64,000 nt of DNA. Origin: Streptomyces musisoli. GTDB taxonomy: Bacteria; Actinomycetota; Actinomycetes; Streptomycetales; Streptomycetaceae. This document shows, one piece after another, positions 45,106-53,701 of the stretch. A program made the translations under genes and the position numbers. The stretch lies in NCBI RefSeq assembly GCF_016741855.1, contig NZ_JAERRH010000014.1, positions 62,001 to 126,000 of the forward strand, written 5' to 3'. Position 1 is the first letter of the stretch; the number at the start of each line of letters is the position of its first letter. The notes under the pieces are model-generated. The model saw nothing but the letters and a program-made list of their open reading frames with translations, had not been told where the DNA came from and made no database searches.

Positions 45106-45726
45106 GTGACCTTCGGATTCGCATCGTCCTCGGCGGCCTCGTTGTCGACGTCAGCGTCCGCCGCTTCCGCCAGTCGCCTGCTCGAGCCGGCGGAGTGGGC
45201 CTCCGCCGGGATCCCACTGCTGCGCAACCCCCGTGAGGTCGTCAGCGGGCTGCATGCCCGTCACGAGCCGAAGCCTCTCACGGCGATCGTGGCGGTTCTC
45301 GACCCGGACGAGCGGCTGCGGGCCAGCGCCTCGTTCACGCGCCGTCCCACGCCGGCCGACGGCTGGATGTTCCGCAACGCGCTGCTGGCCCAGCTGCGCC
45401 GGGTGATTCCGCACGACCTGCGTCGCCGCACCCCCGTGCGCACGGCTGTGCTGCTCTACTGCCGTGAGGGCGAGGCGCGTTGGACCGAGGAGGACGGCGC
45501 CTGGATGTGGGGGCTGCGCGATGCCTGCACGCTGCACGGGCTGCGCTGCGGGGCGTACATCACGCTGACGCACGACGGCTGGCAGGTCCTCGGCGAGGGA
45601 CGCGGCGGACGCCGGCCCAACGCGCACTCCGCTCCCGAGCCCTTCGCCACGTCGGAGGCCCCACCGCTCGTACCGCGCACGGGCGGGCCCGTCTCCGAGG
45701 TGCTGCGCCGGGCAGCCGCTCGCTGA
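45106..45726 (+). CDS. Conserved hypothetical protein
   Basis: 206-residue protein without a family I recognise. A Ser/Ala-rich start (about 1-30) leads into a compact alpha/beta-looking region (SGLHARHEPKPLTAIVAVLD, NALLAQLRRVIPHDLRRRTP, VRTAVLLYCREGEARWTEED, WMWGLRDACTLHGLRCGAYI). The end is disordered. GAAGGGAGG upstream of GTG 45106 makes the start secure. No membrane segment or signal peptide is evident. A hairpin terminator follows, so it is transcribed alone. Confidence 0.8.
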   Translation: MTFGFASSSAASLSTSASAASASRLLEPAEWASAGIPLLRNPREVVSGLHARHEPKPLTAIVAVLDPDERLRASASFTRRPTPADGWMFRNALLAQLRRVIPHDLRRRTPVRTAVLLYCREGEARWTEEDGAWMWGLRDACTLHGLRCGAYITLTHDGWQVLGEGRGGRRPNAHSAPEPFATSEAPPLVPRTGGPVSEVLRRAAAR

Positions 45727-45739
45727 CCTGCGCGGCTCG

Positions 45740-45763
45740 GGTGGTACGGCGGCCCGTACCACC
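45740..45763 (+). terminator. Hairpin terminator after the conserved hypothetical gene
   Basis: 10-bp stem GGTGGTACGG / CCGTACCACC with a 4-nt loop, 13 bp past the stop. The remainder of the gap to 46110 contains no gene I can support. Confidence 0.7.
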
Positions 45764-46110
45764 GACGGCACAACCCGGCCGGCGGGCATCCTCCGGCCGG
45801 ACCAGCGGGCGCCGCAAGCACCGCCGAGGGGCGCAGCCGGCCCCACGCGCGGGGCCGGCGGACCTGCGGCTCGTGCTCCCGGTGGGCCCTCGCACGGTCG
45901 CTCGCTCGTTCTCGGCCGTGCCGGCAGGGCCTCCTGTCCGGCCATGCCACGCATCGTCGTGGCGACCGGGAGCAGGACCGCGGGACGTTCCGCTGCCGTA
46001 CTCCTCTCCCGCGTCCCCGGAAGAGCAGCTCCGCCGGCGGCACGGCCGCGATCCGTCGTCCAGGCACGCCAAAAGCCGCACCGTGCGGATTCCGCCGGAG
46101 CGGCTCCCTC

Positions 46111-46135
46111 GGCGCCTCGGTGTTCCCGAGGCGCC
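46111..46135 (-). terminator. Terminator of the 209-residue hypothetical gene
   Basis: 10-bp stem GGCGCCTCGG / CCGAGGCGCC with a 5-nt loop, 9 bp beyond the stop codon on the minus strand. Confidence 0.75.
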
Positions 46136-46144
46136 GGACGCGAC

Positions 46145-46774
46145 TCAGACGCCGGCGCCCAGCACCGAGTTGATCTGCTGCGGGTCGCCGCAGACGATCA
46201 GCAGTGCACCGGCTTGCGAGTGAGCCAGCGGCAGGGCGGTGGCAGCGGCAGTGGCGGGGCCTCCGTTGACGGCCACGACGACCACCGGGCGGGACCCGGC
46301 GCGGGAGGCCATGGCGGCGTCCGCGTAGAAGACGTCGTCACCGGCGTCGAGCTGCGCCCAGTAGGACGCTTCGCCGAAGGACAGCTCGTGCTCCGCCCAC
46401 GGGTGCTGGGCACCAGTGGTGATCACAAGCACGTCGCCGGGGGCACGGCCCGAGTCCAGGAGCAGGTCCACCGCCTCTTCGGCGGCGTCGAGCGCGCCCT
46501 CGGCCGAGGCCGGGACCAGCTGGATCTGCGGGTTCGCCGTAGCGGCGGGAGTGGCCGGGCCGGAGAGGCCTGGCTTGGCCGGAACCACGTCACGCGGCGT
46601 GCGCTGCACCGGCGGCGTGGGCCGCAGAGGGCCGGGACGACCGGGGCGGGACGGAGCCGCGGGACGGGGGCCGGGTACGGGGCGAGGGGTCGGCGCGGTA
46701 CGGCCACTGGCCGGAGTGGCGCGGGGACCCTGGGCACTCTCGTGAATCTGAGGCTCCTCGGGAATGAGAGGCAT
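46145..46774 (-). CDS. Conserved hypothetical protein with Pro-rich N-terminus
   Basis: 209-residue protein. The first 75 residues are Pro/Arg/Ala-rich and disordered (MPLIPEEPQIHESAQGPR...). The second half is a small alpha/beta-looking domain (ALDAAEEAVDLLLDSGRAPG, DVLVITTGAQHPWAEHELSF, DVFYADAAMASRAGSRPVVV, ALLIVCGDPQQIN) that resembles the C-terminal segment of superfamily I helicases, but the Walker motifs are absent. ATG 46774 (MPLIPEEP) is preferred over the ORF start. It lies immediately downstream of rnhB with a 68-bp gap, in the same direction. Function unknown. Confidence 0.75.
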   Translation of the reverse strand: MPLIPEEPQIHESAQGPRATPASGRTAPTPRPVPGPRPAAPSRPGRPGPLRPTPPVQRTPRDVVPAKPGLSGPATPAATANPQIQLVPASAEGALDAAEEAVDLLLDSGRAPGDVLVITTGAQHPWAEHELSFGEASYWAQLDAGDDVFYADAAMASRAGSRPVVVVAVNGGPATAAATALPLAHSQAGALLIVCGDPQQINSVLGAGV

Positions 46775-46842
46775 GAGCTGATATTTATCAAACGTTGGTG
46801 CGACGCGGATGACCGGGTGGCACATCAGTGCGAGCGGAACCG

Positions 46843-47544
46843 TCAGAAATCGAAGCCGAGCTGACCTTCAATTTCCGGAACGCTTCCGTCCGCCCAGCTG
46901 CGGACCTTCTTGAGGTGCCGCCACTGAGGCAACGCATCAAGATACGCCCACGACAAACGGTGCTGCGGGGTGGGCCCCCACTCCGCCAGTGCTGCCTTGT
47001 GCACCGGCGACGGATACCCGGCGTTGTCCGCAAAACCGAAGTGTGCATGGTCGATACCCAGTTCGGCCATCATTTTGTCGCGCTGAACCTTGGCGATCAC
47101 CGACGCCGCAGCGACAGCCACACACGAGCGATCGCCCTTGATCACCGTGCGTACCTTCCAGGGGGCGCCCAGGTAATCGTGCTTCCCGTCGAGGATCACG
47201 GCGTCGGGGCGGACCGGCAGGACGTCCAGAGCGCGGCCCGCGGCAAGCCGCAGCGCGGCCGTCATCCCCAGGTCGTCGATCTCCTCGGGGGAAGCATGCC
47301 CCAGCGCGTAGGCCGTCACCCATGACTGAAGCGTCTCGGCGAGTTCCGTGCGGCGCTTGACCGTCAGCAGCTTGGAGTCGGTGAGCCCCGCGGGCGGGCG
47401 GCGCAGTCCGGTGATCGCCGCGCAGACAGTGACGGGGCCGGCCCAGGCGCCGCGCCCCACCTCGTCGACACCAGCGATGACCTTGGCTCCGGTCGTGGCG
47501 CGCAGGGAGCGCTCGACGGTGTGAGTAGGCGGTTCGTACGGCAT
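46843..47544 (-). CDS. rnhB: Ribonuclease HII
   Basis: 233-residue RNase H type 2 that removes ribonucleotides and RNA from RNA/DNA hybrids during replication and repair. The catalytic DE pair is Asp27-Glu28 in AGVDEVGRGAWAGP, followed by LTDSKLL, VILDGKHDYL and VAAASVIAKVQRDKMM. The ending HRLSWAYLDALPQWRHLKK is typical. ATG 47544 has TAAGGG upstream. Confidence 0.95.
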   Translation of the reverse strand: MPYEPPTHTVERSLRATTGAKVIAGVDEVGRGAWAGPVTVCAAITGLRRPPAGLTDSKLLTVKRRTELAETLQSWVTAYALGHASPEEIDDLGMTAALRLAAGRALDVLPVRPDAVILDGKHDYLGAPWKVRTVIKGDRSCVAVAAASVIAKVQRDKMMAELGIDHAHFGFADNAGYPSPVHKAALAEWGPTPQHRLSWAYLDALPQWRHLKKVRSWADGSVPEIEGQLGFDF

Positions 47545-47625
47545 GGCGCCCTTAGCGTACGCCGCCGGGATCGCCGGGCGACACCCCGGTCACCCCACCG
47601 GCACCGAGAGCGCCGGCGTGCGCGA

Positions 47626-48249
47626 TCACGCCCCGTACGGCCGCAGCAGCGGGAGCATCAGCAGGTCGACCATCTCTTCCAGATCCCGGTCACTCCATTC
47701 GCTGCCGCACATCTTGGACCGGTACATCATCATGGCCGGGATGGCATCGAAGACATATCCGTTGGCCGCGTCCGGACGGACCTCTCCTCGCCCTATTCCG
47801 CGATCGATAACGTCGCGAAGCAGCTCCACGGTTGGCTCTACCACGCTCCCGACGATCAACCCAGCGAAACGCTCCGCCTGCATGTGATCGCATTCGTGAA
47901 TGATCGATCGCAGTGCGATCCCGGGCCGCGAATACATGCTCTGCCGCACCTGCCGGCACAGGGCGAGAAGGTCCTCGCGCACGCTTCCGAGGTCGGGAGC
48001 CTTCTCCACCCGGGGGAGGCCGGACACCAGAGCGTCCGCGACCAGATCCTCCTTGGAGGGCCAGCGACGGTAGACCGCCGCCTTGCCCGTATGGGCACGG
48101 GCCGCGATGCCCTCCATGGTCAGCCCTTTCCAGCCGACCGTGCCGAGCTCTTCCAGGGCGGCGTCGAGGATCGCGCGCTCCAGCACCGCTCCGCGCCGAC
48201 GGGGGGAAGCCGCCCCTGCAGGCGCGGCCATCCAGCGCGAGGTAACCAT
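47626..48249 (-). CDS. TetR/AcrR-family transcriptional repressor
   Basis: 207-residue repressor. The N-terminal HTH (about 22-68) reads ERAILDAALEELGTVGWKGL then TMEGIAARAHTGKAAVYRRW. The C-terminal ligand domain fits the TetR_C_16/AcrR-like type. It is divergent from an MFS efflux gene with two identical palindromic operators between them, the standard layout for a drug-efflux repressor. ATG 48249 follows GGAGAACACGG. Confidence 0.93.
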   Translation of the reverse strand: MVTSRWMAAPAGAASPRRRGAVLERAILDAALEELGTVGWKGLTMEGIAARAHTGKAAVYRRWPSKEDLVADALVSGLPRVEKAPDLGSVREDLLALCRQVRQSMYSRPGIALRSIIHECDHMQAERFAGLIVGSVVEPTVELLRDVIDRGIGRGEVRPDAANGYVFDAIPAMMMYRSKMCGSEWSDRDLEEMVDLLMLPLLRPYGA

Positions 48250-48340
48250 CCGTGTTCTCCAGCATGCAAAAGAAGCGGGTGTTCCGGGGGAGTGCCACCG
48301 CGCTGCAGCAAGAGGGGGACGCAGACGCGGCGCACGACTA

Positions 48341-48360
48341 AGTGAACGCTTGCGTTCACT
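48341..48360. promoter_or_regulatory. TetR operator 1
   Basis: AGTGAACGCTTGCGTTCACT, a perfect 9-bp dyad with a 2-bp centre, in the 179-bp gap between the divergent repressor and efflux genes. Confidence 0.88.
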
Positions 48361-48388
48361 GTTAAGAACTCACTACCTTGGACGGGAA

Positions 48389-48408
48389 AGTGAACGCGGG
48401 CGTTCACT
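48389..48408. promoter_or_regulatory. TetR operator 2
   Basis: AGTGAACGCGGGCGTTCACT, identical in both half-sites to operator 1 and centred 48 bp from it, 20 bp before the MFS start. Binding here should block transcription of the efflux gene. Confidence 0.9.
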
Positions 48409-48428
48409 AACGCCTTCAGGGGGGACCC

Positions 48429-49982
48429 ATGGTGACGACCTCTCAGTTGCTCAAGGACGACCAGAAACCGGGCGTGGCCCGCCGGGAGGGGCATCCCGGC
48501 ATCGCACTCACCGTCATCGCGGCCTGCCAGCTCATGGTGGTACTGGACGCGACGATTGTGAACATCGCACTCCCGCACATTCAAGAAGCCCTCAAGTTCA
48601 GCACGACCGATCTGACTTGGGTGGTCAGCGCCTACACGCTCACCTTCGGCGGTCTGCTGCTTCTCGGTGCACGGGCCGGAGACATCCTCGGCCGCCGCCG
48701 GGTGTTCATGACCGGCATCCTGCTGTTCACGTTCGCCTCGCTGCTGGGCGGTCTGGCCCAGGAACCCTGGCAACTGCTGGCCGCACGGGCCTTGCAGGGC
48801 GTGGGCGGCGCGATCGCGTCCCCCACGGCACTGGCACTGATCACCACGACCTTCCCCGAGGGCCCCGAACGCAACCGGGCCTTCGGTGTGTTCGCCGCCG
48901 TGTCCGCCGGCGGTGGCGCCATCGGACTGCTCACGGGTGGCATGCTCACGGACTGGCTCGACTGGCGGTGGGTGCTGTTCGTCAACGTACCCATCGGTGT
49001 GCTGATCGCGGTGCTCGCGCCGCTGTACATCAACGAGTCCCAGCGGCATCCGGGGCGCTTCGACATCACCGGCGCGCTGACCTCCACGGTCGGCATGGCC
49101 TCGCTGGTGTACGGGTTCATCCGCGCCGCGGAGGACGGCTGGCGGGACGGGCTGACCCTCGGTTCCTTCGGCGCGGCCGTGGTGCTGCTGTGCGCCTTCG
49201 TCCTCACCGAGATGCGGGCCAGGGAGCCGATCACCCCGCTGCGGATGTTCGCCGACCGGAACCGGTGGGGCACATACGTGATCATGCTGTGCCTGGCTGC
49301 GGCCATGTTCGGCATGTTCTTCTACATCGTGCTGTTCGTGCAGAACGTGCTCGGCTACAGCGCCATCAAGGCCGGCGTCGCCTTCCTTCCCGTGACCGTC
49401 GCGATCGCGACCGGTGCGGGTGTGTCGCAGCGCTTCCTGCCGGTGCTCGGCCCCAAGCCGTTCATGATGACCGGTTCGGCACTCGTGATGGTCGGGCTGA
49501 TCTGGCAGAGCTTCATCCAGCCCGACAGCACCTACGTGAGCGGAGTCCTGGGCCCGATGCTGGTGTTCGGCCTCGGTATGGGCCTGAACTTCGTGACGGC
49601 CACAGTCACCGCCGTGTCCGGTGTCGCCCAGCACGAGGCGGGTGCGGCCTCCGGGCTGCTCAACGCCATGCAGCAGGTCGGCGGTTCGCTCGGGCTGTCC
49701 ATCCTGACGACCGTCTTCGGCTCGGCCAGCACGGACGAGGCGAAGAAGCAGCTGCCGAAGTTCCTCTCCGACGCCTCGCCGGAGCAGCAGGCGCAGTTCG
49801 CCAAGACGCACCAGCTGCCCGGGCCCTGGGGCAACGAGGTGCTCGCGCACGGCATCTCCACCGCCTTCATACCCGCCGCCGCCATGGCCGCGCTCGCCTT
49901 CCTCACCGCCTGGCTGGTGCTGAGGGTCCGCAAGTCCGACCTCGACTCCCTCTCGGGCGCATCGGCCCCGCACATGGGCTGA
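48429..49982 (+). CDS. MFS drug/proton antiporter, DHA2 (EmrB/QacA) family
   Basis: 517-residue efflux protein with about 14 transmembrane helices. DHA2 signatures are MVVLDATIVNIALPHIQEAL, TWVVSAYTLTFGGLLLLGAR then AGDILGRRRVF (motif A), and LLAARALQGVGGAIASPTAL. A soluble loop near the C-terminus (DEAKKQLPKFLSDASPEQQA) is usual in actinobacterial members. Its expression is evidently controlled by the divergent TetR protein through two operators. The substrate is probably a toxic or antibiotic-like compound, but cannot be named. Confidence 0.94.
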   Translation: MVTTSQLLKDDQKPGVARREGHPGIALTVIAACQLMVVLDATIVNIALPHIQEALKFSTTDLTWVVSAYTLTFGGLLLLGARAGDILGRRRVFMTGILLFTFASLLGGLAQEPWQLLAARALQGVGGAIASPTALALITTTFPEGPERNRAFGVFAAVSAGGGAIGLLTGGMLTDWLDWRWVLFVNVPIGVLIAVLAPLYINESQRHPGRFDITGALTSTVGMASLVYGFIRAAEDGWRDGLTLGSFGAAVVLLCAFVLTEMRAREPITPLRMFADRNRWGTYVIMLCLAAAMFGMFFYIVLFVQNVLGYSAIKAGVAFLPVTVAIATGAGVSQRFLPVLGPKPFMMTGSALVMVGLIWQSFIQPDSTYVSGVLGPMLVFGLGMGLNFVTATVTAVSGVAQHEAGAASGLLNAMQQVGGSLGLSILTTVFGSASTDEAKKQLPKFLSDASPEQQAQFAKTHQLPGPWGNEVLAHGISTAFIPAAAMAALAFLTAWLVLRVRKSDLDSLSGASAPHMG

Positions 49983-50589
49983 GGCCGGCCGAACCACGAG
50001 GAGCGGTGGCCGGCCGAACCGCCGCCGGGGTGGGGACGGCGCACGCGGCGGTCCGGCCGGCCGCATAACAGCCACCAGCGTCCATCGCAGCGCCGGAAGG
50101 GAGGCCGGACAGACGACCGGGAACAGAGCCGGGCCCGGGACCGGGTCCGGCTCCGCGTACGGCACCGGCATCCGTGCCACGGACGTCATCTGCACCACCC
50201 CCATCCCTCGTCGGCAGGCTCCGCCGGTCTCCCCGGCCGCGGACGCGGCGAACAGCGGATGCCGGGACAACGAGCGATGGTGACGGACAGTTCCCATCGC
50301 GCACGGAGAGTTTCCTCAGGGTCGACACGGAACTTGGCGGACGCGGTTCGCGCAGGTCGCCCAGGCCGGCCCGGACACGCAGCCCGCCGCGGAAACCCAG
50401 GCAGCCACGCGGACGCAGGCCCCCGAGCGCAGGCCGGCCGGCACGGACACGCCGGCCGCCCCGCGGACGCAGGCCGCCACGGGCACGCAGGCCGACGAGC
50501 GAACGCAGGCCGGCACAGGCACGCGGGCCGACTCGGACACCCAGGCCGGGGCAACCGACGCGACACGGGCATCCCCGGGCAGGGGCCCG
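49983..50589. repeat. Gene-free 607-bp region with degenerate tandem repeats
   Basis: Between about 50350 and 50575 the motif ACGCAGGCC or close variants recurs every 18-20 bp (for example near 50413, 50467, 50487, 50505, 50521 and 50539). Both strands stay open across it, but the translations are Ala/Arg/Gly/Pro repeats without gene-like codon use. A direct repeat GGCCGGCCGAACC occurs twice at 49983 and 50008, just past the MFS stop. I see no gene. Confidence 0.7.
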
Positions 50590-51495
50590 TCAGATCCCCG
50601 TGGGCACCCAGTCCGGCAGCGCCTCGGTGCGCTGCACCCACTCGGCGGGCGGCGTCCCCGCCTTGCCCGCGGCGAGCACGCCGCCCACGATCGCGCAGGT
50701 CGTGTCGACGTCCCCGCCGACCCGAGCCGTGGTCCAGAACGCCGTGGCGTAGTCGCCGAGGGCCCGCGCGGCGGACCACAGGGCGAAGGGGACGGTGTCA
50801 TGGGCGGTCGTACGGCGTCCGCAGCCGAGTACGGCCGCCACGGTGGCCGCGTCGCCGTAGTCGAGCATGTCCCGGGCGCGGCGGAGGCCCTGGCCGACCG
50901 CGCTCTTCGGCACGAGTGCGATGACGCCGTCGAGGAGGGCCTCGGGGGCGGGCGGCCCGTCCTGCGAGCCGGCCAGAGCCGCCGCCGCGGCCACGGCCAT
51001 GGCCCCGACCACGGCCTCCCGGTGCTGGTGCGTGGGATAGGCCGAGATCTCCGCCTGGTGGGTCGCCTGCTCGGGATCGTCCGCGTACCACGCACCCAGG
51101 GGCGCGATCCGCATCGCCGCGCCGTTTCCCCATGAGCCCTGGCCGTTGAAGAGTTCGGCGGCCAGACGGCGCCAGTCCTCCCCCTCCCGGACCAGGCGCA
51201 GCAGCCGGTTGACGGCGGGGCCGTAGCCGCGGTCGAAGTCGTGGTGCTCGGCGAAGGAGCGGGCGAGTGCGTCCTGGTCGATGCGGTGGTGGTCGGCGAG
51301 GACGGCGACCACGGAGCAGGCCATCTCGGTGTCGTCCGTCCACTGCCACGGCCCGGGGGGCAGTTCGCGGCGCTTCAGCAGCGGGTGGTTCGCGGGAACG
51401 AAGAACTGGGAGCCCAGCGCGTCCCCCACGGCCAGTCCGTGCAGGCTCGCCAGGGCGCGCTCCAGGCGCCCGAGGGAAGAGGAGTCAGCGGTCAT
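50590..51495 (-). CDS. ADP-ribosylglycohydrolase family protein
   Basis: 301-residue DraG-type hydrolase that would remove ADP-ribose from proteins or small molecules. Dinuclear magnesium-site motifs are present: GLAVGDALGSQFF near the start, WTDDTEMACSVVAVL, and GGDVDTTCAIVGGVLAAGKAG near the end. The length is normal for the family. The upstream phosphatase gene ends 12 bp before its start in the same direction, so the two form an operon. No matching ADP-ribosyltransferase is nearby. Confidence 0.92.
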   Translation of the reverse strand: MTADSSSLGRLERALASLHGLAVGDALGSQFFVPANHPLLKRRELPPGPWQWTDDTEMACSVVAVLADHHRIDQDALARSFAEHHDFDRGYGPAVNRLLRLVREGEDWRRLAAELFNGQGSWGNGAAMRIAPLGAWYADDPEQATHQAEISAYPTHQHREAVVGAMAVAAAAALAGSQDGPPAPEALLDGVIALVPKSAVGQGLRRARDMLDYGDAATVAAVLGCGRRTTAHDTVPFALWSAARALGDYATAFWTTARVGGDVDTTCAIVGGVLAAGKAGTPPAEWVQRTEALPDWVPTGI

Positions 51496-51507
51496 CGCTC
51501 TGCCACT

Positions 51508-52167
51508 CTATCCGGTCACCCAGTAGGGGACAGGTTCTCGCCAGCGTTTGAAGGGCCGGTCGAGCCCGTACTTGCCGTCCTCTCCCAGAACGAGCATCCG
51601 CACCTCGGCGTTCCCGGGATTGGACAGGGACTCGAATTCCGCGACCGTCCAGTGGAACCAGCGCATGCAGAACAGCCGCATCGCGAGCCCGTGGGTCACC
51701 AGGAGGACGTTCGGAGGATGGTCGGGGGCCTCGAAGCTGCGGAAGAGGCTCTCCAGGAAGCCGCCGACCCGGTCGTACACGTCGGCGCCGGACTCGCCCT
51801 GCGGGAACCTGAAGAAAAAGTGACCGTACGCGTCGCGGTAGGTCTTCTGGAGGCGCACGTCGTCGCGGTCCTGCCAGTTGCCCCAGTCCTGCTCGCGCAG
51901 TCGGGGCTCCTCCCGGACACGTATGAGGTCGGGGTCGAGGTGGAAGGCGCGGAGCGTCTCGTGGGTGCGGCGGTACGGGGAGACGTACACGCTCACCCGT
52001 TCCCGGCCGAACAGCTCCCGGAGTCTCTTACCGGTCTCCTCGGCCTGCCGCAGTCCGCGCTCGGTCAGCGCGAGGGCGTGGTCGGGCTCGCGCTCGTACA
52101 CGGAGTCGTCGACGTTGCCCGTGGACTCGCCGTGCCGGACAAGGACGATGCGCCGTGGTCGTGCCAT
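51508..52167 (-). CDS. Histidine phosphatase family (phosphoglycerate-mutase-like) protein
   Basis: 219-residue phosphatase with the catalytic RHGE motif, His12 in VLVRHGESTGN, and conserved Arg/Glu/His downstream (VYVSPYRRTHETLRAF, GESGADVYDRV, LLVTHGLAMRLFCMRWFHW). It is probably a broad phosphatase rather than a glycolytic mutase. First gene of the operon with the ADP-ribosylglycohydrolase. Confidence 0.9.
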   Translation of the reverse strand: MARPRRIVLVRHGESTGNVDDSVYEREPDHALALTERGLRQAEETGKRLRELFGRERVSVYVSPYRRTHETLRAFHLDPDLIRVREEPRLREQDWGNWQDRDDVRLQKTYRDAYGHFFFRFPQGESGADVYDRVGGFLESLFRSFEAPDHPPNVLLVTHGLAMRLFCMRWFHWTVAEFESLSNPGNAEVRMLVLGEDGKYGLDRPFKRWREPVPYWVTG

Positions 52168-52316
52168 GCCAAAACCCTAGATCGAACGGGGGGAAGTCGA
52201 GCACCCATACGGGCTCCATACAGCGTAGGTCACACAAGATCCCGCGTCCGGAGCCGCTTCCGGCACGCCGGGCGGGGACACCAGGCACAACGTTTGATTG
52301 TCAAACCCATGCCGTC

Positions 52317-52922
52317 TCAGACCGTCCAGGACGGCTCCAGGTCCACGAGGTCACCGGACAGCGACGCGATGTCCGCCTCGGTCTGGGCACGCAGGGCGAG
52401 GCGTTCGACGCGCTCGGTGCGGTACTTCCCGTGCTCGGCCGCCGACCGCCACATCGAGAGGATCAGGAACTCCTGCTCGGGCGCCTCGGCGAACATGCCG
52501 CGGATCATGCCGGGCGAACCGGCCATCGCAGGGTTCCACACCTTCTCCTGCATCAGCGTGTAGTGCTCGACGCGCTCCTCATGGACCCGGCACAGGGCCA
52601 CGCGGATCAGATCGGTGTCCGTGAAGCGCGGCTCGAAGCCCGTCTTCACGTCGAAGCGGTACTCGAACAGTTTGACCTGGGCGTCCTTGAAAGTGCCGGA
52701 CTGGGCGGTGGCGAGGCGGTCGTGGGAGCGGGCCATGAAGGAGTCGTAGAAGGCGCGGCTCTCCCAGAAGGCGAAGATGTGCGCCACTCCCGGCCGCTGC
52801 CGGCTCCAACCCCCGCCCTGTCCCCGAAACCCCGGCTCTCCCAGAAGCCCCGCCCATTTTCGCTGCCCCCGCTCGAAGCCCCGGCGGTCCACCACGGTGC
52901 AGCGAATCCACTTGACCAGCAC
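52317..52922 (-). CDS. YdbC-like (DUF4937) protein, possibly leaderless
   Basis: 201-residue protein made of two related ABM/ferredoxin-like halves. The first is a YdbC/DUF4937 domain (VKWIRCTVVDRRGFERGQRK, GVAHIFAFWESRAFYDSFMA). The second is HEERVEHYTLMQEKVWNPAM, LILSMWRSAAEHGKYRTERV. The GTG start at 52922 has no ribosome-binding site, but a minus-strand TACGAT lies 6 bp before it, the spacing expected for transcription starting at the GTG itself. Divergent from terD. Function unknown, perhaps a monooxygenase-like dimeric protein. Confidence 0.82.
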   Translation of the reverse strand: MLVKWIRCTVVDRRGFERGQRKWAGLLGEPGFRGQGGGWSRQRPGVAHIFAFWESRAFYDSFMARSHDRLATAQSGTFKDAQVKLFEYRFDVKTGFEPRFTDTDLIRVALCRVHEERVEHYTLMQEKVWNPAMAGSPGMIRGMFAEAPEQEFLILSMWRSAAEHGKYRTERVERLALRAQTEADIASLSGDLVDLEPSWTV

Positions 52923-53074
52923 CGCGCCATCGTAAGGCCACCGGGCGTGGCGCCGGTCACGCTCCGGCGGAGATCGCCCGCGCATGCGCCCCCGCGTACA
53001 TGGCACGATGGACAAGAAACCCCGGCTGAAGGGGAGTTGGGGTCGAGCGAGCCACAGGGGGAAGGAAAAGCCTG

Positions 53075-53608
53075 GTGACCGGCTTCAGCAAGGGAATCCG
53101 CAAGGTCGAGGTCGCGCTCAAGTGGGACCCCAGTCCGGCGGGTCAGCCGCCGACCGATCTCGACATCGTCGCCGCGACCTTCGTGTCCGATGACGCGTAC
53201 GGCACTCCGGCCTATCTGGTGCACTTCGACAGCCGCTCGCCGGACGGCACGATCCTCCTCAACCGCGACAGCACGGACGGCAAGGGTTTCGGCTGGGACG
53301 AGATCATGACGCTCGAACTGGACCGGCTCCACGAACGCTACGCGCGCGTGGTGGTGGGTGTCGTCATCCAACAGCGGTCCGAGCACAAGACGTTCGTCCA
53401 CGTGCTGGCTCCCGCCATGCGTATCCGTGAGGGATACACCGTGCTCGCGGAGGACGACTTCGCTTCGGTGCCCGGGGCGTCGGCCGCCACGATCGCCGAG
53501 TTCGTGCGGGACGACTCCGGCGAGTGGGCGTTCCGGCCCGGGGTGCACGGCTTCGACGAGGATCCGGCGGACTTCACCCGGGCCATGGGCAGGGCGCACC
53601 AGCCCTGA
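53075..53608 (+). CDS. TerD-family protein
   Basis: 177-residue member of the tellurium-resistance TerD/CABP family, calcium-binding stress proteins common in many copies in Streptomyces. It shows VEVALKWDPSPAGQPPTDLD and IVAATFVSDDAYGTPAYLVH, with VGVVIQQRSEHKTFVHVLAP in the second sheet. Some aspartates of the classical calcium motifs are changed relative to standard TerD (for example LDIVAATF instead of LDASAFLL). The GTG start at 53075 follows GGGGGAAGGA. A terminator closes the gene. Confidence 0.88.
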   Translation: MTGFSKGIRKVEVALKWDPSPAGQPPTDLDIVAATFVSDDAYGTPAYLVHFDSRSPDGTILLNRDSTDGKGFGWDEIMTLELDRLHERYARVVVGVVIQQRSEHKTFVHVLAPAMRIREGYTVLAEDDFASVPGASAATIAEFVRDDSGEWAFRPGVHGFDEDPADFTRAMGRAHQP

Positions 53609-53648
53609 CGTCCTCGTTCCGCGGTCGTACCGCACTCGCGCCGCACGA

Positions 53649-53683
53649 GTGAGGGGCGCCGGCCACGGGCCGGCGCCCCTCAC
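53649..53683. terminator. Bidirectional terminator between terD and nrdJ
   Basis: Perfect 16-bp stem GTGAGGGGCGCCGGCC / GGCCGGCGCCCCTCAC with an ACG loop, between convergent genes. Confidence 0.92.
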
Positions 53684-53701
53684 TTCAGGAACGGCGTGTC
53701 A

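Noticed and set aside
50259..50924. 221-codon + frame with Ala/Gly/His/Arg repeats
   Set aside because: Half repeat array, half antisense of the ADP-ribosylglycohydrolase gene.
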